A DNA stretch of 26,063 nucleotides, from NCBI GenBank assembly GCA_937892655.1, contig CALBJC010000128.1:1-26063 (forward strand), in the 5' to 3' direction. Within the stretch, counting starts at the first letter, position 1; each line of letters opens with the position of its first letter. This stretch comes from an uncultured Clostridia bacterium. GTDB taxonomy: Bacteria; Bacillota; Clostridia; Oscillospirales; Ruminococcaceae. The notes under the pieces are model-generated. The model was not told the DNA's origin. It saw nothing but the letters and a program-made list of their open reading frames with translations, and made no database searches. Shown here in pieces: positions 22,273 to 26,063 of this stretch. The translations under genes and the position numbers were made by a program.

Positions 22273-23750
22273 TATCTGCCAGCCCAGGTAAGTGCTGCGT
22301 TTATCGCTCTTTCCCAGTTTGTTTTTAAAACATAAGTATCCATAATGTCACGAGGAGTAAATACCGTGTTCTTGCAGGCTGAGAACTCTGATTTATCCTT
22401 TACTATACCACAGCCGAGCATCGCAAGGCGCGCAGCCCCCAGCGCTGTACTCTCTGTGATTTCAGGGCGCACAACATCGCAGTAAAGTAAATCTGACTGA
22501 ATCTGCATCAAAAAGTTATTTGCACTAGCCCCGCCGTCAACTTTGAGCGACCTGATAGTAATATTGCAGTCGCTCTCCATCGCCTTCAAAACATCATAGC
22601 TCTGAAGCGCTAGGCTCTCAAGGGTTGCTCTTATGATATGAGCGCGGTTTGTACCACGGTGAATACCGAAGATACAGCCTCTTGCACTGCTGTTCCAATA
22701 AGGCGTACCCATTCCCGCAAAGGTAGGTACAACAACAACGCCCTCGCTGTCACGAACACTCGTAGCAATTGCCTCGCTATCCTTTGCATTATCTAAAATC
22801 TTTATCTCATCTCTCAGCCACTGAACAGCTGCACCCGCAACAAAAACAGAGCCTTCAAGCGCATAGCATATCTCACCCTCGCCCGTAGCGGCAATAGTTG
22901 TCAGCAGACCGTTTTTTGAGTCAACAGCCTCATCGCCCGTATTCATCAGCATAAAACAGCCCGTACCGTAAGTATTCTTAACATCGCCCTTTGAAAAACA
23001 GCCCTGACCGAACAAAGCGGCCTGCTGATCGCCTGCAATACCGCAGATCTTTATAGGCGCACCGATTACTGTAGGGTCGCATACGGCAAGCTCGCCGTAA
23101 GACGCCACGACCTCCGGCAGCATACATTCAGGAATATTGAAATACCCTAAAAGCTCTTTATCCCAGCAATTTTTGTGAATATTATAAAGCATTGTTCTCG
23201 AGGCATTTGTTCTGTCGGTGATATGAGCTTTGCCGCCTGTTAATTTCCACACAAGCCAGGTATCAACAGTGCCAAACAAAAGCTCGCCGTTTTCTGCCCT
23301 TTGCCTTGCGCCCTCAACATTATCCAATATCCATTCAAGCTTTGTTGCGCTGAAATACGGGTCTGCAATAAGGCCCGTTCTCTGGCGGGCTATTAAATCA
23401 TAGCCGTCCTTTTGCATCCTCATTATTCTTGGCTCGGTTCTTCTGCACTGCCATACTATCGCATTATAAACAGGTTCGCCCGTATTTTTATCCCACACGA
23501 TAGTAGTTTCACGCTGATTTGTAATGCCAAGGGCCGCTATATCGTCATACCCTGCCCCTGCCTTTGCAATACATTCGGCAGCTACAGCAATCTGAGATGA
23601 CCATATCTCATTTGGATCATGCTCTATATAGCCGTTACCGGTATAGATCTGAGTAAACTCCTTTTGCGCTACTGATTTTATGTTGCCCTCTTTATCAAAC
23701 AAAATCGCTCTTGAGCTTGTTGTTCCCTGGTCAAGAGATAAAATATACAT
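22272..23750 (-). CDS. glpK: Glycerol kinase
   Basis: GlpK phosphorylates glycerol to sn-glycerol 3-phosphate with ATP. The 492-residue FGGY-family protein shows the phosphate-binding DQGTTSSRAILFD (7-19), GITNQRET (75-82), VWQCRRTEPRIM, the central GIAGDQQAALFGQGCFSKGD with NTYGTGCFMLMNTG, and the C-terminal KVDGGASANNFLMQIQSDLL. The length is close to the family norm of about 500. GGAGGGG precedes the ATG. A hairpin lies between it and the upstream small gene, and I see no clear promoter in the short gap, so it may be expressed by read-through. No glycerol facilitator or glycerol-3-phosphate dehydrogenase gene is adjacent. Confidence 0.97.
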   Translation of the reverse strand: MYILSLDQGTTSSRAILFDKEGNIKSVAQKEFTQIYTGNGYIEHDPNEIWSSQIAVAAECIAKAGAGYDDIAALGITNQRETTIVWDKNTGEPVYNAIVWQCRRTEPRIMRMQKDGYDLIARQRTGLIADPYFSATKLEWILDNVEGARQRAENGELLFGTVDTWLVWKLTGGKAHITDRTNASRTMLYNIHKNCWDKELLGYFNIPECMLPEVVASYGELAVCDPTVIGAPIKICGIAGDQQAALFGQGCFSKGDVKNTYGTGCFMLMNTGDEAVDSKNGLLTTIAATGEGEICYALEGSVFVAGAAVQWLRDEIKILDNAKDSEAIATSVRDSEGVVVVPTFAGMGTPYWNSSARGCIFGIHRGTNRAHIIRATLESLALQSYDVLKAMESDCNITIRSLKVDGGASANNFLMQIQSDLLYCDVVRPEITESTALGAARLAMLGCGIVKDKSEFSACKNTVFTPRDIMDTYVLKTNWERAINAALTWAGR

Positions 23751-23768
23751 AGAAAACCCCTCCTATAT

Positions 23769-23799
23769 GAAAATACCGCATAGCATAAGCTATGCGGTA
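23769..23799 (-). terminator. Hairpin between the small Cys-rich gene and glpK
   Basis: A perfect 11-bp stem TACCGCATAGC/GCTATGCGGTA (23774-23784/23789-23799) with a 4-base loop is followed on the minus strand by TTTTC. It can terminate the upstream gene but may be leaky because its T tract is short. Confidence 0.65.
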
Positions 23800-23812
23800 A
23801 CATTTTCTTTAA

Positions 23813-24097
23813 TTAGAAATCTGACTTTTCTTCCAAAACATCTTCAATCTTGTCAAGGTCAGCCTCGATATCATCTGTAACTTCAGCTACAGCTTCTTCT
23901 ACTGCGTCAACAACCTCTTCACAGTCGCAACCGCAATCGCATTCGCCTTCGCAGTCACAGCAATCGCACTCTTCAAAATCGAAATCTTCTTCGAAGTATT
24001 CTTCTTCTCTTTCCTTCTTCTTCTTGAGAGCGAAAATAGCAGCTGCCGCACCGCCGATTACAGCGAGAGCACCAAAGATTTTACCTGCCTTACCCAT
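23813..24097 (-). CDS. Small membrane-anchored protein with acidic Cys cluster
   Basis: The protein has 94 residues from the ATG at 24097, because AAGGAG lies 9 bases upstream; the in-frame ATG at 24106 directly abuts that site. A hydrophobic Gly/Ala-rich helix (about 7-24) is followed by KKKKER, which by the positive-inside rule places the C-terminus in the cytoplasm. Residues 31-43 are strongly acidic. Residues 44-59 contain eight cysteines (44, 46, 47, 49, 53, 55, 57, 59) separated by Asp, Glu and Gly, resembling a metallothionein-like metal cluster. An acidic helical tail (60-94) ends the protein. I do not recognise a named family. Its own TTGAAA/TACAAT promoter lies upstream and a hairpin downstream; metal buffering at the membrane is a guess. 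Confidence 0.78.
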   Translation of the reverse strand: MGKAGKIFGALAVIGGAAAAIFALKKKKEREEEYFEEDFDFEECDCCDCEGECDCGCDCEEVVDAVEEAVAEVTDDIEADLDKIEDVLEEKSDF

Positions 24098-24158
24098 ATT
24101 TAACATCTCCTTAGATTATTATTTAAACAAACCCTTAATCGCTTGTTCTGTATATGTT

Positions 24159-24187
24159 ATTGTAACATATTTTATCACAAATTTCAA
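24159..24187 (-). promoter_or_regulatory. Promoter for the small Cys-rich gene
   Basis: On the minus strand TTGAAA (24187-24182), a 17-base spacer and TACAAT (24164-24159) form a near-consensus promoter, giving a leader of about 55 bases to the ATG at 24097. Confidence 0.7.
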
Positions 24188-24226
24188 CCGTTTTTTGGCA
24201 AAAATCTCAATATTTTTTTAAGAGCG

Positions 24227-24946
24227 TTACATATCTCCCGATTCATGCAACAAAATCGAGGTTATCGCCATAGGCGCTGTTTCGCATCGCAGAATCCTCT
24301 GCCCGAGCCATACAGCCAAAATGCCGTTTTCTTCAAGTCTTTTGATTTCATCCTCTGAAAAGCCGCCCTCTGCGCCAACAAAAACACCTATACTCTTTTT
24401 ACCCAGAACAGTTTTATTGTTTACAGGCTCCGAGCCGTTTTCATAGCAAACTATTGCACCATCGAGTGCTTTTGCATCAGAAATAGTCTTATCAAAGCTC
24501 AGTATTCCCGAAATTTCAGGGATTATTCCTCGCCCCGACTGCTTTGCGGCCTCCTCAGCAATCTTTTGGTAACGTGTGAGCTTTTTTTCAAACGATTTGC
24601 TGTCAGGCCTTGAAACACATCGGGATGTCAAAACAGGTACTATCCTGCAAACGCCGAGTTCAACGCATTTTTGAATTATAAGCTCCAGCTTGTCGCCCTT
24701 TGGCATTGCCTGATAAAGCGTAATTGAAAGCGCAGGCTCCGCCTTTGAGCGCTCTGATGAGATAACAGAGCATACTACCTCGCTGTCAGAGATAGTATCA
24801 ATAGTAGTATTATACTCTATCCCCCCACAGCATACTATAAGCTCATCGCCCAGGCGCATTCTCAATGAACGCCCGATATGCCTTGCATCATCGCCCGTGA
24901 TATACGCCTTAGCTGAATCTATACTGTCAACAAAAAATCTTGGCAT
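24227..24946 (-). CDS. rsmE: 16S rRNA m3U1498 methyltransferase RsmE
   Basis: RsmE is a SPOUT-fold methyltransferase that modifies U1498 of 16S rRNA. The 239-residue length fits. The N-terminal PUA-like part has MPRFFVD and DDARHIGRSLRMRLGDELIV. The SPOUT part has QAMPKGDKLELIIQKCVELGV (about 79-99), the EEAAKQSGRG loop, the S-adenosylmethionine knot FVGAEGGFSEDEI (189-201) and the terminal LGQRILRCETAPMAITSIL. AAAGGAT precedes the ATG, which lies 14 bases after the RNase R stop, so the two genes are probably co-transcribed. No strong hairpin follows the stop. Confidence 0.95.
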   Translation of the reverse strand: MPRFFVDSIDSAKAYITGDDARHIGRSLRMRLGDELIVCCGGIEYNTTIDTISDSEVVCSVISSERSKAEPALSITLYQAMPKGDKLELIIQKCVELGVCRIVPVLTSRCVSRPDSKSFEKKLTRYQKIAEEAAKQSGRGIIPEISGILSFDKTISDAKALDGAIVCYENGSEPVNNKTVLGKKSIGVFVGAEGGFSEDEIKRLEENGILAVWLGQRILRCETAPMAITSILLHESGDM

Positions 24947-24960
24947 AAGTTATCCTTTCT

Positions 24961-26063
24961 TTAGCAAAGCTCAAAGTCAACCTCGCCAGCACTCACATTG
25001 CAGGCTACAACCTTAACCTTAACCTTCTGCCCTACTTCGTATTTAACGCCCGTATTTGAATTTCTGATAGACAGCCCCTCTGTAACATCGTAGCTGCCAT
25101 CGCCCATACTCTCGATTTTTACAAGTCCCTCGCAGGTGTTCTCAAGTGTTACAAATACGCCAAAATCCATAACCGAGCAGATGACGCCCTCAAACTCTTC
25201 ACCGATAAAGGCTGACATATATTCCGCCTTGTAGCAGTCCTCACAGCCGCGCTCAATGCGCATAGCCCTGATTTCAGCGTCGGTTGAATGTTCAGCAGAA
25301 GCGTTTGCAAACTTCTGGAATTTGCGGTTTGTTTCAGATGAACTCTTGTTTTCTAAAAACTCGCTCATAATTCTGTGAATTGTAAGGTCAGGGTAACGTC
25401 TGATAGGCGATGTGAAATGCGCGTAATCAGAAAGCACCAGGCCATAATGCCCGATAGGCTCCACGCTGTATTTAGCCTTTGCCATTGAGCGCAAAACGAG
25501 GTTATTTATAACGAGCGCTTTATCTGTATCCTTTGAGTTTTTGAGGATTTCGCTCATATGAGCAGGCTTTAAAATGCCCGACTTGTGAGGCGGAATTTCA
25601 ACACCCAGTATCGACAAGGTCTGACAGAGATTATCTATCTTATCTTCTGCAGGGTCTTCGTGGATACGATAAACAAAGCAGAGCTTGTTTTCTTCGCCAA
25701 ATCTTGCCGCACACTCGTTTGCAACGAGCATAAAATCCTCGATAAGCTCTTCATAAAAGCCTCGCTGACGAGGGATAACATCTATACATCTCTCATTTTC
25801 ATCGATAACGAGCTTGCTTTCAGCCGTTTCGAGCTGTGGCGCACCACGGTTTAATTTATTCTGCCTTAGAATTTCTGACAGCTTTTCCATTTGAGGCAAA
25901 ACAGCCATTACGCATTCATACTTTTTGAGTGTTGCCTCATCTGCAACGCCGCTTTTAATGTCGTTGAGCTCCTTATAAACGCCCTTGATCCTTGAGCGGA
26001 TAACTGTCTTTTCAAAGCGGTAGGATAAAATCTCGCCTTCTTCTGAAAGCTCGATGAGCGCTG
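24961..26063 (-). CDS. rnr: RNase R-type 3'-5' exoribonuclease, C-terminal part (5' end outside window)
   Basis: The reading frame is open from the window edge, so the ATG at 25908 is internal; about 366 C-terminal residues are present. The RNB domain part includes FEKTVIRSRIKGVYKEL near the edge, FMLVANECAARF, and the hallmark GLVLSDYAHFTSPIRRYPDLTIHR. A C-terminal S1 RNA-binding domain follows (last about 85 residues, EGVICSVMDFGVFVTLE...). The catalytic Asp cluster of the RNB domain is off-window. The protein stops directly after S1 (VDFELC) without the Lys-rich tail common in RNase R. It precedes rsmE by 14 bases. Confidence 0.93.
   Translation of the reverse strand, partial: ALIELSEEGEILSYRFEKTVIRSRIKGVYKELNDIKSGVADEATLKKYECVMAVLPQMEKLSEILRQNKLNRGAPQLETAESKLVIDENERCIDVIPRQRGFYEELIEDFMLVANECAARFGEENKLCFVYRIHEDPAEDKIDNLCQTLSILGVEIPPHKSGILKPAHMSEILKNSKDTDKALVINNLVLRSMAKAKYSVEPIGHYGLVLSDYAHFTSPIRRYPDLTIHRIMSEFLENKSSSETNRKFQKFANASAEHSTDAEIRAMRIERGCEDCYKAEYMSAFIGEEFEGVICSVMDFGVFVTLENTCEGLVKIESMGDGSYDVTEGLSIRNSNTGVKYEVGQKVKVKVVACNVSAGEVDFELC

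Noticed and set aside
24097..24106. ATG at 24106 as start of the small Cys-rich protein
   Set aside because: It directly abuts AAGGAG with no spacer; the ATG at 24097 is correctly spaced.

Overview
The window is a compact, low-GC, Gram-positive-type chromosomal segment. Gene content (flagellin, a LacI-like/GGDEF/EAL protein, an alpha2-type GlyRS, a T-box hisS-aspS operon, a Cys-rich FeoB partner, an EF-hand LRR surface protein) and strong AAGGAGG-type ribosome sites suggest a motile anaerobic gut-type Clostridia, probably Oscillospirales/Ruminococcus-like. That placement is inference; no rRNA or other phylogenetic marker was compared. No IS element, prophage, CRISPR array, tRNA or rRNA gene was seen.

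Layout. 1-1432: end of feoB plus its small Cys-rich partner (ferrous iron uptake). 1463-3384: a 7-TM sensor with a LytS-like but catalytically degenerate kinase region. 3389-7814: a minus-strand periplasmic-binding-like/GGDEF/EAL protein divergent from a plus-strand flagellin gene; both have candidate sigma-28 boxes, and the flagellin leader carries CsrA-like sites. 7831-11335: citramalate synthase, an AraC regulator and an AEC transporter behind a perfect-consensus promoter. 11337-14795 (minus): three mutually related, unrecognised membrane proteins and a membrane-anchored EF-hand/LRR protein. They form two two-gene units, each preceded by the same twin CTTAAG promoter element. 14802-16316 (minus): glyS. 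16503-17868: a MinD-like ATPase lacking the usual C-terminal membrane helix, then methylglyoxal synthase. 17891-21348: T-box leader, hisS, aspS. 21366-23750 (minus): AraC/GyrI-like regulator and glycerol kinase. 23813-24187 (minus): a tiny membrane-anchored protein with an acidic cysteine cluster. 24227-26063 (minus): rsmE and the 3' part of an RNase R gene running off the window.

Most promising for follow-up: the three-paralogue membrane cluster with its duplicated operator (11337-14795); the T-box whose specifier region overlaps an Asp and a His codon ahead of hisS-aspS; the CsrA-like site over the flagellin Shine-Dalgarno; the pseudokinase sensor; and the acidic-Cys mini-protein. All assignments come from reading the sequence and from recalled family knowledge; no database search was run.
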